A DNA stretch of 64,000 bases, taken from Spirochaetota bacterium. Lineage in GTDB: Bacteria > Spirochaetota > UBA4802 > JAFGDQ01. The notes under the pieces were generated by a model, which saw only the letters and a program-made list of their open reading frames with translations, searched no databases and was not told where the DNA came from. Made by a program: the position numbers and the translations under genes. Numbering within the stretch: position 1 is the stretch's first letter; every line of letters starts with the position of its first letter. Positions 8,966-18,345 of the stretch are shown here, piece by piece. The stretch covers positions 54,982 to 118,981 of the forward strand of contig JAXHTS010000049.1 in NCBI GenBank assembly GCA_034190085.1, read 5' to 3'.

Positions 8966-10156
8966 ATGATTAGATCAAAAAGGATTAAAATAGATCTTAG
9001 CTATTTAAGGCCTAATAGCTGTTTTGTATATCCTATATATTCTCTTAAGGGTGAAAAGATCTTCGATGCTAGAGTCATCCTCACACAAGAAAGGCTCAAG
9101 ATGATAACTGAAAAATATGGCAACATAGTCTTTAGGGAGTGGGAGAATATTCCTGATTATAGAAAAAAGATCGCTTTTTGCAGATCAAGGGAGATCATGG
9201 AAGAGGTATCCGCAACCCAGAAGTTGAGTGAGAATTCCTTTCTACAGGCTGAGGATATAATTGAAGCCATATTAGATGATCTTACTACATCTGAGATAGA
9301 GGTTGTGAACCTGTTGAAAGATTTAAAGGACTATGATGAATATATTTACAACCACTCAGTAAATGTAGGAATACTCTCAGCCATCTTTGCTATTAAGCTA
9401 GGCCTCTTCTCCCTGGATGAAATTAGGTCACTAACATTGGCAGCATATCTGCACGATATCGGTGAGATGAAGATTGATAAGCAACTTCTCGAAAAGGAGG
9501 GGGAATTAGACGCCTCAGAGATGAAGGAAATCGAAAAACACCCTCAATTAAGCTACGAAATGATAAAATGTATCAATAGGACCAATAGAATAATAGAGCA
9601 ATCAGTTCTATTTCATCATGAGAGATATAACAATCAGGGATATTATATGTATCCCTATGTCAATCTGCCCCTGTACCCTAAGATTATATCAATTTGCGAT
9701 ATATACGATTCCTTAACATCAAAAAGGCCCTATAGAGATGCGATATCACCCTCTCATGCGCTTAAATCCATTGTAAATTCCTCAAATGGACTCTTCGATT
9801 ATAATCTGGTCAGCAATTTCATCAATAAAATTGGACCAATCCTGAATAATGCTCAAGTTTTTTATTCTACTAACGAAATATGTGAACTCAACACAAAGGA
9901 ACTCGCTATTATTGTGAGCCTAGGTATAGAGGATTTACTCAAACCTAGGGTGTTAGTATTTTGTAGATTAACAAAAGAGAATGGCAGGTTGGTGGCACAA
10001 TACTATGATCATCCCTTAGATGTTAATCTGAATGATGACCCATCAAGAATAATGACAAAGATACTGGATAACCAAATGCAGATAAATGCGATTAAGGAGA
10101 GGTTACCCCCCTACAATAACCATCCAAATGTAGATATGGAAAGGATCTCATGCTAA
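8966..10156 (+). CDS. HD-GYP-type phosphodiesterase domain protein
   Basis: A 396-residue cytoplasmic protein, probably a cyclic-di-GMP phosphodiesterase or derived receptor. Residues 1-100 resemble the N-terminal partner region found on many HD-GYP proteins (KIDLSYLRPNSCFVYPIY). The HD core has H130, the HDIGE motif at 163-167, KHPQLSYEMI around H192, HHE at 217-219, and CDIYDSLTSKRPYR at 244-257. The signature loop reads NNQGYYMYP, where the canonical proline of Gly-Tyr-Pro is Tyr227. Metal ligands are otherwise present, so activity is possible but not certain. The C-terminal third (about 270-396) is not assigned. It is monocistronic and convergent with the GcvH-like gene. Confidence 0.85.
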   Translation: MIRSKRIKIDLSYLRPNSCFVYPIYSLKGEKIFDARVILTQERLKMITEKYGNIVFREWENIPDYRKKIAFCRSREIMEEVSATQKLSENSFLQAEDIIEAILDDLTTSEIEVVNLLKDLKDYDEYIYNHSVNVGILSAIFAIKLGLFSLDEIRSLTLAAYLHDIGEMKIDKQLLEKEGELDASEMKEIEKHPQLSYEMIKCINRTNRIIEQSVLFHHERYNNQGYYMYPYVNLPLYPKIISICDIYDSLTSKRPYRDAISPSHALKSIVNSSNGLFDYNLVSNFINKIGPILNNAQVFYSTNEICELNTKELAIIVSLGIEDLLKPRVLVFCRLTKENGRLVAQYYDHPLDVNLNDDPSRIMTKILDNQMQINAIKERLPPYNNHPNVDMERISC

Positions 10157-10205
10157 GGGTATAACATACTTCCTAAATAGTAATTCCTATTACCTTCAGT
10201 AAAAC

Positions 10206-10598
10206 CTATACATTCAATTCTATATGCTCTAAATATGAATCCGGATTCAATAAATCATCTAATTCATATTTGTACTTTATCTCAATTTGGACTATCCAAC
10301 CTTCATTATATGGATCATTATTGATCAATCCCGGATTCTCATCTAACAGTATATTTACTTTTATAATTCTACCAGATATTGGAGAATGTATATTGCATAC
10401 ATCCCTTATCGATTCGAGAAAACCAAACTGCTCCCCTTGGGAGAGTTCCATTTCCTCTTCTGGAAGCTCTACAAAGGAGATATCCCCCATTACATCCTGA
10501 AAATGATCAGTTATGCCGCATACACATACAAATTCATCAAGCACCCTTACCCAAAGGTGATTATGGGTATATAATAGATCTTCAGGTATTGTACTCAT
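10206..10598 (-). CDS. GcvH-like protein lacking the lipoyl lysine
   Basis: A 130-residue protein with the full fold of glycine cleavage H protein: YTHNHLWVRV at the start, GITDHFQDVMGDISFVELPE in the middle, then FLESIRDVCNIHSPISGRII and the closing NDPYNEGWI block. In true GcvH the segment reads Glu-Ser-Val-Lys-Ala and the Lys carries lipoate. Here the aligned residue is Arg65, codon AGG at 10404-10406 on the minus strand, one transition from AAG. No gcvT, gcvP or lipoate ligase gene is nearby. It is therefore unlikely to work in glycine cleavage as such; a structural or regulatory role is possible. The frame is intact, which argues against simple decay. Confidence 0.8.
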   Translation of the reverse strand: MSTIPEDLLYTHNHLWVRVLDEFVCVCGITDHFQDVMGDISFVELPEEEMELSQGEQFGFLESIRDVCNIHSPISGRIIKVNILLDENPGLINNDPYNEGWIVQIEIKYKYELDDLLNPDSYLEHIELNV

Positions 10599-11107
10599 TC
10601 CACCCCTTCATCTCATCAATATAAACCCTTCCCAAAATAAATGCAAGAAATAGTGAATCTTTTATCTCCTGTAATATAAATTAGGAAAGGTGTATTCTCA
10701 AATTAAAGCCTTGGGTCTCAAATTCTCATAAAAAACTATTAAAATTGTGGACAAAATACTAAAGTTCTAATATTGTTGCTGAACAGTATTAGATAGTATT
10801 AATATGATTATTCACAACCCCATGTAACAGTTTTGCATGCGAGTTATAAATCCCTATGGATTAAATAAATTTCTTCGATAGTATGATTTTCTAATTACTA
10901 TCATTGGTTATTAAGGAAACAATGATATTTTCCCAACTTCCTTTTATACTCATATATTATAATCATACATTTAATATTATAACTACTTTATAATGGCTTT
11001 GCTATAATATTCTTTATTATAAATGGAGAAAATCACGATTAACATTATAACATGTATTACAGCCTCATTAATAATTAAATAATAAAAAAGGTAAATCAGG
11101 GATAAAT
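10599..11107. other. AT-rich divergent intergenic region
   Basis: About 510 bases between the minus-strand GcvH-like gene and a small plus-strand ORF. It is rich in TATAAT-like words at 10966-11021, so promoters cannot be singled out. A 7-bp inverted repeat, GATAGTA at 10877-10883 and TACTATC at 10896-10902, is the clearest dyad. No longer gene was seen. Confidence 0.4.
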
Positions 11108-11296
11108 ATGAAAGCAATTTTTGTAGAAAAAAACAAATGTAGTGAAATCGATCTAAACGAAGCCAACTATAAGGAAGAATTTTTAAATTTAATAAACGAA
11201 TTTAAAATATTAGAGTCTCACATTATTTACTTCTCAGCAGGAGACTCAAAGATAAAAGAGATACTAATAAAGAAGGACCCCTCCTATTCTGTTTAA
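11108..11296 (+). CDS. Small hypothetical protein, 62 residues
   Basis: A short charged protein starting MKAIFVEKNKCSEIDL and ending KKDPSYSV, without a signal peptide or membrane segment. AGGGA lies about 5 bases before the ATG, a usable ribosome binding site. The sequence has a mixed alpha/beta look (alternating hydrophobic residues near the start, FKILESHIIYFSAG in the second half). I recognise no family. It stands alone in an otherwise empty 950-base region upstream of the ABC exporters, so it may be a genuine small gene or a chance ORF in AT-rich DNA. Confidence 0.4.
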   Translation: MKAIFVEKNKCSEIDLNEANYKEEFLNLINEFKILESHIIYFSAGDSKIKEILIKKDPSYSV

Positions 11297-11555
11297 TATG
11301 AACCCCTTAGCATAGTGATATAACATACATTCAATAGAAATAATTGACTTGAATTCCATTAGTTTATAGATAATAATAGCTCAAGCCGGGCTAGAAACTG
11401 ACACCTTTAAGCTTGTGTTTACAAATACTAGCAGATATCATCAGTATTGTTATATCCATTCAAGTTGAATTAGACCCAGTCACGATTAAGTTTTTCAGAA
11501 CATTTCATGGATGCATTTACAATAATATAATCCTGTTACAATTAACAAGAGAGAC

Positions 11556-13484
11556 ATGATTAAGCGCCTGCCTCATGTCGAGGTGAAGAAGAGAACATTT
11601 ATAAGAATCATTCAATATCTATTCCCTTATAGAAAACACTTTCTAATCGGTTCTATCTTTGCCTTTGCCTTCTCAATTGCAAATGGCCTAACTTTAACAA
11701 GCGTTATTCCAATATTCGATACACTCTCGCCCGGTGAAGGGCTCTATCAATTGGAACTACACAAGAATGAGATAGAAATACTGAAAGAGAAAAGCCTTCA
11801 CGATATTAAACAAAAGCTTATCTTTTACAGAGCAAGACTAAAAATCACTCTCAATAATCTATTTAAAAAAACAAGCAAATTTACCTTTCTAATCTATTCA
11901 TGCATTGCCCTATTATCTGTCATTTTTTTAAGAATGACATTTAAGTTACTCGCAGTGTACTACATCGGACATGCAGCAAATGGAGCGTTGCGCGATATCA
12001 GAAAACATCTTTATCATTCCATTCTCAATCTTCCTTTAAGCGTCCTTCATAAACGAAAGACAGGCGAGTTAATCTCAAAAATAATCTACGATACTGATCT
12101 AATTTCCGGAACCCTAAGCAATCAGTTGAGAAAGTTCATCGTAAACATTTTCATAGTAATAACTCATATAATCTTACTATTATATATGGATACTGAATTA
12201 ACCTCAATGGCTTTTGTTGTGCTTTTCGTTATTACTATACCGATTATCATTATGGGAAGAGCATTTAAGAGATACAGCAAAATCGAACAGAAGAGGATGT
12301 CTGATATCTCATCTATAGTGCTTGAAACAATTGAGGGGATTAGGATTATTAAATCCTATCAGATGGAAGGTCTCCAAATTAATCGATTTGTTAAACTTGT
12401 TAAAACCCTTTTTAACAAAAAAATAAAAAAATCAATGATAGACATAAGTCGTCCACAGATTATCGAAATAATATCATCCATTTTTTTGGTTTTCCTATTA
12501 ATATATGGCGGAGAGAAAATAACTGCAGGGGTATACACAAAGGGAGAGCTTTTATTCTTTATCTTTACCTTCTTGTATATCATGAATCCGATAAAACAGA
12601 TTGCAAACATGAACAACCAAGTAAAACAGGCTGAGTCTGCTGGAGAGAGAATATTTGAGTTAGTTGATCATGAGAAAGAAAATGACTATAATATCTTCAA
12701 TATAAATAATATTGATCCTACACCTGATGATAACACTATTATCCCAAGAAAGGGAATAAAATTTGAAAAGATGTATTTTAAATACCCTTCTGCTAATGAA
12801 TATATTTTGGAGGATATTAGCCTTTCAATTGGAATAGGAAAAACAGTGGCTCTCGTGGGAAGATCAGGAGCAGGGAAGACAACCTTAGTAGACCTTATTC
12901 CAAGATTTATAGAGCCTAGTCATGGTACTATTTACATTGATGATATTGACATTAAAACTATTTCACTCGCTTCATTACGGCGCTCAATTGGTGTTGTCTC
13001 ACAGGAAATTTTCCTCTTTAACGGAACAATATCCGAAAATATAGCATATGGAAGAGATAACATTCCTATGGAAAGGATAGTGGAAGCGTCTAAAATAGCA
13101 AATGCTCATGATTTTATCATTGGGATGCCGGATAGATACAACACTGTGGTTGGGGAAAGGGGCATCATGGTTTCAGGCGGGGAGAGGCAGCGGATCGCTA
13201 TTGCGCGTACACTTCTGAGAAACCCTCCAATCCTGATTCTCGATGAGGCAACATCCTCTCTGGATGCTGAATCTGAGAGGCTTGTACAGAGTTCATTATA
13301 TAATCTGATGAAATCCAGAACCACCTTCGTGATCGCCCACAGGCTATCAACAATTATTAAATCTGATCTGATCATTGTTATTGAGAATAAAAGGATAGCA
13401 GAATCAGGTACACACATTGAACTCCTCAAAAGAGAGGGCATATACACAAAGCTATATAGGCAACAATTTGCAGAGATGGAATAA
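11556..13484 (+). CDS. ABC exporter, MsbA-like half-transporter (first of pair)
   Basis: A 642-residue fused membrane/ATPase half-transporter. The membrane domain (about 1-360) opens with a cytoplasmic leader and has a long insert of roughly 70 residues between the first two membrane spans (about 60-125). The ATPase domain (about 385-642) has Walker A GRSGAGKTT, signature VSGGERQR, Walker B ILILDEATSSLD with its catalytic Glu, and the switch His in IAHRLST. MsbA-like members flip lipids or lipooligosaccharide; others export drugs or peptides. The next gene, 11 bases downstream, encodes a second transporter of the same architecture, so a heterodimer is likely. Confidence 0.9.
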   Translation: MIKRLPHVEVKKRTFIRIIQYLFPYRKHFLIGSIFAFAFSIANGLTLTSVIPIFDTLSPGEGLYQLELHKNEIEILKEKSLHDIKQKLIFYRARLKITLNNLFKKTSKFTFLIYSCIALLSVIFLRMTFKLLAVYYIGHAANGALRDIRKHLYHSILNLPLSVLHKRKTGELISKIIYDTDLISGTLSNQLRKFIVNIFIVITHIILLLYMDTELTSMAFVVLFVITIPIIIMGRAFKRYSKIEQKRMSDISSIVLETIEGIRIIKSYQMEGLQINRFVKLVKTLFNKKIKKSMIDISRPQIIEIISSIFLVFLLIYGGEKITAGVYTKGELLFFIFTFLYIMNPIKQIANMNNQVKQAESAGERIFELVDHEKENDYNIFNINNIDPTPDDNTIIPRKGIKFEKMYFKYPSANEYILEDISLSIGIGKTVALVGRSGAGKTTLVDLIPRFIEPSHGTIYIDDIDIKTISLASLRRSIGVVSQEIFLFNGTISENIAYGRDNIPMERIVEASKIANAHDFIIGMPDRYNTVVGERGIMVSGGERQRIAIARTLLRNPPILILDEATSSLDAESERLVQSSLYNLMKSRTTFVIAHRLSTIIKSDLIIVIENKRIAESGTHIELLKREGIYTKLYRQQFAEME

Positions 13485-13495
13485 TAGGAGTTTTG

Positions 13496-15334
13496 ATGAA
13501 AAGCTTTTTCAAAATATTAAAATTTGTATTACCCTATAAATTCATTTTGATCACTGCAATTGTATTCTCTATTCTCTTTTCGGTATTCAACGCGGTAACG
13601 CTCTATTCCATAGTCCCAATATTCGACACCATGACAGGAGAGGCTGACCGTGGTTATAGGATTTCCGATGAGGAGAGAATATTATCACAAAAACATAATC
13701 TCACTTTCCTAGAGAGACTAAGAGTAATTATTATAGAAGTCAAATTTTATATTAACTCATACCTTAACACAAAAACAAAAAAAGAGATAATTACACTATT
13801 TGCTCTACTCATAGTTCCTCTATTATTCATTAAAAATTTATCAGATTTTATTGGCAGATCCCTCTTTGCCTATGCTGGAAACAGGGTGGTAAAAAATATA
13901 CGAATCGAACTCTTTTCTCAAATAATTAAACTCCCATATAAATATTTTCATAAGAGTAGAAGCGGGGAGCTCTTATCAAGAATTACCCTTGACGTATTGC
14001 CTCTATCCATTGCTGTAAGCTCTGAGATTTACAACCTGATATCTGGCTTTATTCTTCTAATAATTAATATTACTATTCTATCACTTATTGACTGGAGATT
14101 AATCTTCTTTACGCTATTACTGGCAGGCTTAACAAGCCTGCCAATTAGATATTTCGGAAATCTCGTAAAAAAAATTACAGTCCTGATACAGGAAAATTTT
14201 GCAGACATCAGCTCAAAGCTGCAGGAGACCATTTCAGGAATAAAAGTAATCAAATCCTTTAGTATGGAAGGATATGAAGAAAATAAATATAAAGAAATAA
14301 ACGATTCACTTTTTAAAAACGACCTCAGGAGAAGGGTGTATCAGAATTTAAATCCATCCTTCGTTGAATTAATAGGAACAATAGTAGCAATAACCCTTTT
14401 CATATTTGGCGGTTACCAGATTATTAAGGGTGAACTCACCAGCGGAGAGTTTATTTTCTTTATTCTGATCATCATAAACCTCTTTGATCCTATAAAGATG
14501 ATATCGAACTCAATCAACAATATCAAAGCTGGTGAGGCAGCGTCAATAAGAATCTCTGAAATACTCAAACTGCCTGTCGAAGATTTCTATATTGGTGTTA
14601 ATGGACATTTTAATCAATCAATTCAACTGAAAGAAATATCATTTAAATACGATGAAGAATACGCGCTAAACAAAATTACAATTAGTATATCTAAAGGGGA
14701 GAATGTAGCCCTAGCAGGGGCATCGGGATCAGGGAAATCCACAATACTGAATATGATTGCATCGCTCTATTCGCCAACAACAGGAGAAATACTAATTGAC
14801 AATCTCAACCAACAGGGCCTGTCCCTCAATTGGATAAGGGGAAAGATAGCCTTTGTAACCCAGGAGGTATTTCTCTTTAATGGAACTGTAAAAGAGAACA
14901 TAACCTGTGGAATGGATTATGATATGGAAAGGATTATAGAGGCCTCGAGTATCTCACATGCTCATGAATTCATCTCAAAGCTTCCGAAGGGTTATAATAC
15001 TATTGTAGGTGAGAGGGGCATGCTCCTATCTGGTGGAGAGAGGCAGAGGATATCCATAGCAAGAGCAATTCTAAATGACCCTGAGATACTTCTCTTTGAT
15101 GAGGCCACATCAGCCTTAGATTCTGAGTCAGAAAAATTGATACAGGATTCCTTGGAATACCTCTTCAAGACAAGAACCTGCGTAATTGTGTCTCATAGAC
15201 TATCTACAATAAAAGATGCTGACATCATCTATCTTATAGATAAGGGAGAGATAATTGATGCGGGCTCACACGATGAACTAATCTCACGCAGCGACACCTA
15301 TAAAAGGCTATTCGAAAATCCTAATCAAGTGTAA
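13496..15334 (+). CDS. ABC exporter, MsbA-like half-transporter (second of pair)
   Basis: A 612-residue half-transporter paralogous to the preceding gene. I take the ATG at 13496, which has AGGAG five bases upstream; a TTG lies one codon earlier. The long insert after the first membrane span is also present (about residues 45-95). The ATPase domain has Walker A GASGSGKST, signature LSGGERQR, Walker B ILLFDEATSALD and VSHRLST. All catalytic residues are present in both partners, unlike exporters in which one ATP site is degenerate. The pair probably forms one inner-membrane exporter; the substrate cannot be told from sequence. Confidence 0.9.
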   Translation: MKSFFKILKFVLPYKFILITAIVFSILFSVFNAVTLYSIVPIFDTMTGEADRGYRISDEERILSQKHNLTFLERLRVIIIEVKFYINSYLNTKTKKEIITLFALLIVPLLFIKNLSDFIGRSLFAYAGNRVVKNIRIELFSQIIKLPYKYFHKSRSGELLSRITLDVLPLSIAVSSEIYNLISGFILLIINITILSLIDWRLIFFTLLLAGLTSLPIRYFGNLVKKITVLIQENFADISSKLQETISGIKVIKSFSMEGYEENKYKEINDSLFKNDLRRRVYQNLNPSFVELIGTIVAITLFIFGGYQIIKGELTSGEFIFFILIIINLFDPIKMISNSINNIKAGEAASIRISEILKLPVEDFYIGVNGHFNQSIQLKEISFKYDEEYALNKITISISKGENVALAGASGSGKSTILNMIASLYSPTTGEILIDNLNQQGLSLNWIRGKIAFVTQEVFLFNGTVKENITCGMDYDMERIIEASSISHAHEFISKLPKGYNTIVGERGMLLSGGERQRISIARAILNDPEILLFDEATSALDSESEKLIQDSLEYLFKTRTCVIVSHRLSTIKDADIIYLIDKGEIIDAGSHDELISRSDTYKRLFENPNQV

Positions 15335-15422
15335 AGATCTAAGGAAAGAAACAGCAGCCAATAAATGATGTTTAGCGCAATATCCCTCATTAAAGGCCTG
15401 TGCTGAGCAAAGTTGAAGCACA

Positions 15423-16643
15423 TTATTCTTCACTCCAATAAAGGAATCTTTTCCCATCTCTATAATAATGTGCGGTTATCTTCACGGAGGTTCTGTTCAC
15501 TGTGCCAGTTGAGACAATTTTAAAAATATAGGACTTAACCGTAAGAATATTCTTTCTAACATTCTCATCTTCAATAAAATCCTTTATGTCTTCTACGCTT
15601 TTAAAGGGATTTGCATGTCTCATGCTGATTAACTCTGTAACAACATCATCAGTCATATTGTCCGTTAGCGCGGAAAGAACCCTAAATGGGGCAGTGTTGA
15701 TGTTTATCTTATTCAACTCGCTCAAATAATCAGCCCTCTCCCCTTTTACCCTTAAATAATCGGATAATCTCCTGCTGCTCTCCTTTCCGATCTCTACAGT
15801 TAAATCGGAAAAGTCAGATTCATCCTCTTTAATAGCTTCAAGAATATCCCCCTCCGCAATCCCCTCTAATAATTTCTGATCAATCCTTTTCCCACCCTTA
15901 TTATCATCTACCAAGTTTTCTTCCCATCCAAATGTGCCACCCCCAATACCATAAAATATCTCAGGAGTAATCCCCTTAACTAACAAAAGTTCATCTATGC
16001 TGTCCATCTCCGAATTTTTGGAATCATAGGAACTGACTAATGTATGATAATAATCGGACGATTCAGCCCCGTAAGGGAATCTTGAATCATCGATATCAAC
16101 CCAATCAATTATTACGTCTGCCATATCGATAGGGAATCCCATGTTTAGAAAAAATCTCTGCGTAATTGAATAATAGGGAGTTCTATCCACTACCTCATTT
16201 GCTAATACGCTCAGATTTATTTTAGAATTTTCATCAGAGATATCTATCTCCAGGTAACCATCCTCAAGAGGTATTACCGGGAAGTCCATTGCCCAAATAT
16301 CATTATAGCAGTCAATATTTTTATCTGTTGTTCCGATACCCAAGAATTGGGATGCCAACCCCCTTTTGTCTGCCATGAGTATAAAGGTTGAGAGGTTAAC
16401 TCCAGCCTTAGCCAGGGTATGGGCCTTCAATCTCTCGCTAAACTTTCTTATGTAATTCATGTTTGTCTGCGCAACAATTAAGAACTCGCTTGAAATAGAT
16501 ACCAAGAGGGAGGTTATCAAGAGGACTATGATGAGCACATAACCTGATGAATTTGTCAAATATTTGAATACACCTCGCCCATGGAGAATTTCTCTTCTCC
16601 TTATGTAATTCTTCCTGAGAACCATCTTTAATCTATCGAACAT
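15423..16643 (-). CDS. gspK: Type II secretion minor pseudopilin GspK
   Basis: A 406-residue minor pseudopilin, expected at the tip of the periplasmic pseudopilus with GspI and GspJ. The prepilin-like start SSGYVLIIVLLITSLLV (about residues 32-48) has Ile where other pseudopilins have Glu at mature position 5, as is usual for GspK. The large body contains the helical-insert marks of GspK (ADVIIDWVDIDDSRFPYGAE, and NININTAPFRVLSAL-like KINTAP late in the protein). It is the last gene of the minus-strand gspC-to-K run and starts one base after gspJ ends. Identification rests on domain order and neighbours. Confidence 0.9.
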   Translation of the reverse strand: MFDRLKMVLRKNYIRRREILHGRGVFKYLTNSSGYVLIIVLLITSLLVSISSEFLIVAQTNMNYIRKFSERLKAHTLAKAGVNLSTFILMADKRGLASQFLGIGTTDKNIDCYNDIWAMDFPVIPLEDGYLEIDISDENSKINLSVLANEVVDRTPYYSITQRFFLNMGFPIDMADVIIDWVDIDDSRFPYGAESSDYYHTLVSSYDSKNSEMDSIDELLLVKGITPEIFYGIGGGTFGWEENLVDDNKGGKRIDQKLLEGIAEGDILEAIKEDESDFSDLTVEIGKESSRRLSDYLRVKGERADYLSELNKININTAPFRVLSALTDNMTDDVVTELISMRHANPFKSVEDIKDFIEDENVRKNILTVKSYIFKIVSTGTVNRTSVKITAHYYRDGKRFLYWSEE

Positions 16644-16644
16644 A

Positions 16645-17334
16645 TCACCTCTTTAGGTTGATATTGGATACAAAGATGAATTCCTCTTCGTTACCCCTAT
16701 AATTTCTCACATTCAAGGTTGTTCTTACAGCCTTAGGGAATCTCTTGTTATCCCTTGAGTCCCAATTCTCAATCCATTTATTTCTTTGGTTAAACTCAAA
16801 TTTTATACGAACAACATTCTCAAGTAGAATACTCTTATCGCCACCAGATTCAGGATCATCATCATAATGATTCTCCTCTCTCCTTATTAGGAAAAATAAT
16901 CCATCAATCTCATTATCCGCTTCAAGATAATACCCGATCTCTCTTACATCACTAATTCGGCATTCCTCCTTGGGGCTGATAAACATTGAAAACTCCTTAT
17001 GATCAATAGTTACAAAATTAAGCTTTCCTTCGCCAGGTGAATCGTAATCACTCTCTCCAATAAAACATAATTTTTTATTATTCCTGTGAAAATATGCGCA
17101 GGAGATATCTCTGTCGATTCTATTTATCGCCAAGTTGATACCTTCATAAAAATCGGCGACTCCTGTTAATTCAAGAATAGCGAAGGTAATTGACCTGTGA
17201 GCAGAGTATATCATTAAGAGTATTACTGACGAAACGGCGGTAGCAACGAGAATCTCAATCAATGAGAATCCGGAGTTATTTGAGATACCCTCTCGTAATA
17301 TTCTATTTAGCTTATAATAAAATGAGAGTTTCAT
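16645..17334 (-). CDS. gspJ: Type II secretion minor pseudopilin GspJ
   Basis: A 229-residue minor pseudopilin counted from the ATG at 17334, which overlaps the gspI stop as ATGA; a longer frame to 17391 runs through gspI and is not needed. The prepilin signal is NNSGFSLIEILVATAV, cut after Gly, with Glu at mature position 5 and one membrane helix. The beta-rich C-terminal part has no internal motif I can name. It sits between gspI and gspK, the canonical order for the tip complex of the pseudopilus. Confidence 0.88.
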   Translation of the reverse strand: MKLSFYYKLNRILREGISNNSGFSLIEILVATAVSSVILLMIYSAHRSITFAILELTGVADFYEGINLAINRIDRDISCAYFHRNNKKLCFIGESDYDSPGEGKLNFVTIDHKEFSMFISPKEECRISDVREIGYYLEADNEIDGLFFLIRREENHYDDDPESGGDKSILLENVVRIKFEFNQRNKWIENWDSRDNKRFPKAVRTTLNVRNYRGNEEEFIFVSNINLKR

Positions 17335-17711
17335 CGTACAGGATAGATGTATGTTAATGTGTAGTTCTTTTCTTTTCCCCTGTCTTGCCAAAAGACAGTT
17401 ATTGCAACCCTTTTGGCATCTATGGGTCCAAATATTTCATGTTCAAATCTCTTTATCTCTCTTGAATAATAGAAGTTGGGATATTCTTCGACAGCCTCAT
17501 GCTGGAGATCGGTTCCTCTCATTTTAACAAGTTGAAACTCATTAAGCTTGCTTTTAGCAATAATCATTGCTCTGGTAAGATTTTTATTGCCAGATATAGC
17601 TACAATGCCAGCGGAGACGCCAGAAATGATGCTGATTATCACAATAGATAAAATTGCGATTGCAATTAAAATCTCGATTATAGCAAAGCCATTATTTATA
17701 GATTTTTTCAT
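17331..17711 (-). CDS. gspI: Type II secretion minor pseudopilin GspI
   Basis: A 126-residue minor pseudopilin counted from the ATG at 17711. The frame is open further up to 17831, but that extension lies inside gspH and adds no signal-like sequence. The prepilin segment NNGFAIIEILIAIAILS carries the Gly cleavage site and Glu at mature position 5. The body is short and beta-rich, with MIIAKSKLNEFQL resembling the GspI-typical helix that follows. It should start assembly of the pseudopilus tip with GspJ and GspK. The overlaps on both sides show coupled translation. Confidence 0.87.
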   Translation of the reverse strand: MKKSINNGFAIIEILIAIAILSIVIISIISGVSAGIVAISGNKNLTRAMIIAKSKLNEFQLVKMRGTDLQHEAVEEYPNFYYSREIKRFEHEIFGPIDAKRVAITVFWQDRGKEKNYTLTYIYPVR

Positions 17712-17736
17712 AAAGAAATTTATGTAACGATGAATG

Positions 17737-18324
17737 TTATAGAGTTGATGATTCAAACTCAATATAGTCAGGGAAGACCTTTGCCTCCTTCCTAAGCTTG
17801 TATATCCTAATTGACCAACGCTCCTCAGCATTGACTAAAATATGTAAAATAACATTATCAGAATATCCCTGAGGGTAAAATGGAATCAAAACATTACCCA
17901 GATGAACCTTTTCGCCTGTTGAGAGAACCACCTCTTCGATCTTAAAGGATTCAGGAAACCCCTTATACCCCAAGAGCTTGTTGTTGCTCTTAACAAATTT
18001 ACCCTTCTCATTAAAATTTACTACAGAGACACCATTTTGACGTGAAAATAACTCATCTATCTCCCCTTCGCTCTCCTCAAAAGGCTCATAAAGATGTATC
18101 ACCAAAAAATTCATGCGATCATTAATAAAGGAATCATCAAATGTTTTTGCTATTATAGTTGTCATCACTACAAAATGGCTCCTTGCGCTTCCGAAATAAT
18201 TAACCATCCTCGGGGCAATAAACATCGACATAACAGAAATAATAACAATTACAATTATTATCTCAAGCAGGGTAAATCCATCCCTTCCCTTCAATGTTTC
18301 CTGTAAATACGATGCTCTATTCAT
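17737..18324 (-). CDS. gspH: Type II secretion minor pseudopilin GspH
   Basis: A 195-residue pseudopilin. GRDGFTLLEIIIVIVIIS near residues 13-30 is a clear prepilin cleavage and membrane helix with Glu at mature position 5. The remaining 165 residues form the expected beta-rich globular domain. The place in the order G-H-I-J-K supports GspH, although sequence alone would only say prepilin-like. Its ribosome binding site is weak. A 200-base gap separates it from gspG and contains a small gene on the other strand. Confidence 0.82.
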   Translation of the reverse strand: MNRASYLQETLKGRDGFTLLEIIIVIVIISVMSMFIAPRMVNYFGSARSHFVVMTTIIAKTFDDSFINDRMNFLVIHLYEPFEESEGEIDELFSRQNGVSVVNFNEKGKFVKSNNKLLGYKGFPESFKIEEVVLSTGEKVHLGNVLIPFYPQGYSDNVILHILVNAEERWSIRIYKLRKEAKVFPDYIEFESSTL

Positions 18325-18333
18325 TGTTATCTT

Positions 18334-18345
18334 AGGAGGTTTTGA
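18334..18345 (+). promoter_or_regulatory. Strong ribosome binding site of the hidden 58-residue gene
   Basis: AGGAGG at 18334-18339, six bases before an ATG at 18346 on the plus strand. A full consensus Shine-Dalgarno at ideal spacing is rare by chance in this AT-rich DNA. It serves no minus-strand gene, since its complement CCTCCT is useless for gspH. Confidence 0.65.

Noticed and set aside
10960..11025. Repeated ATTATAA words resembling Fur/PerR boxes
   Set aside because: None forms the full 7-1-7 palindrome, and such words are expected often in this base composition.
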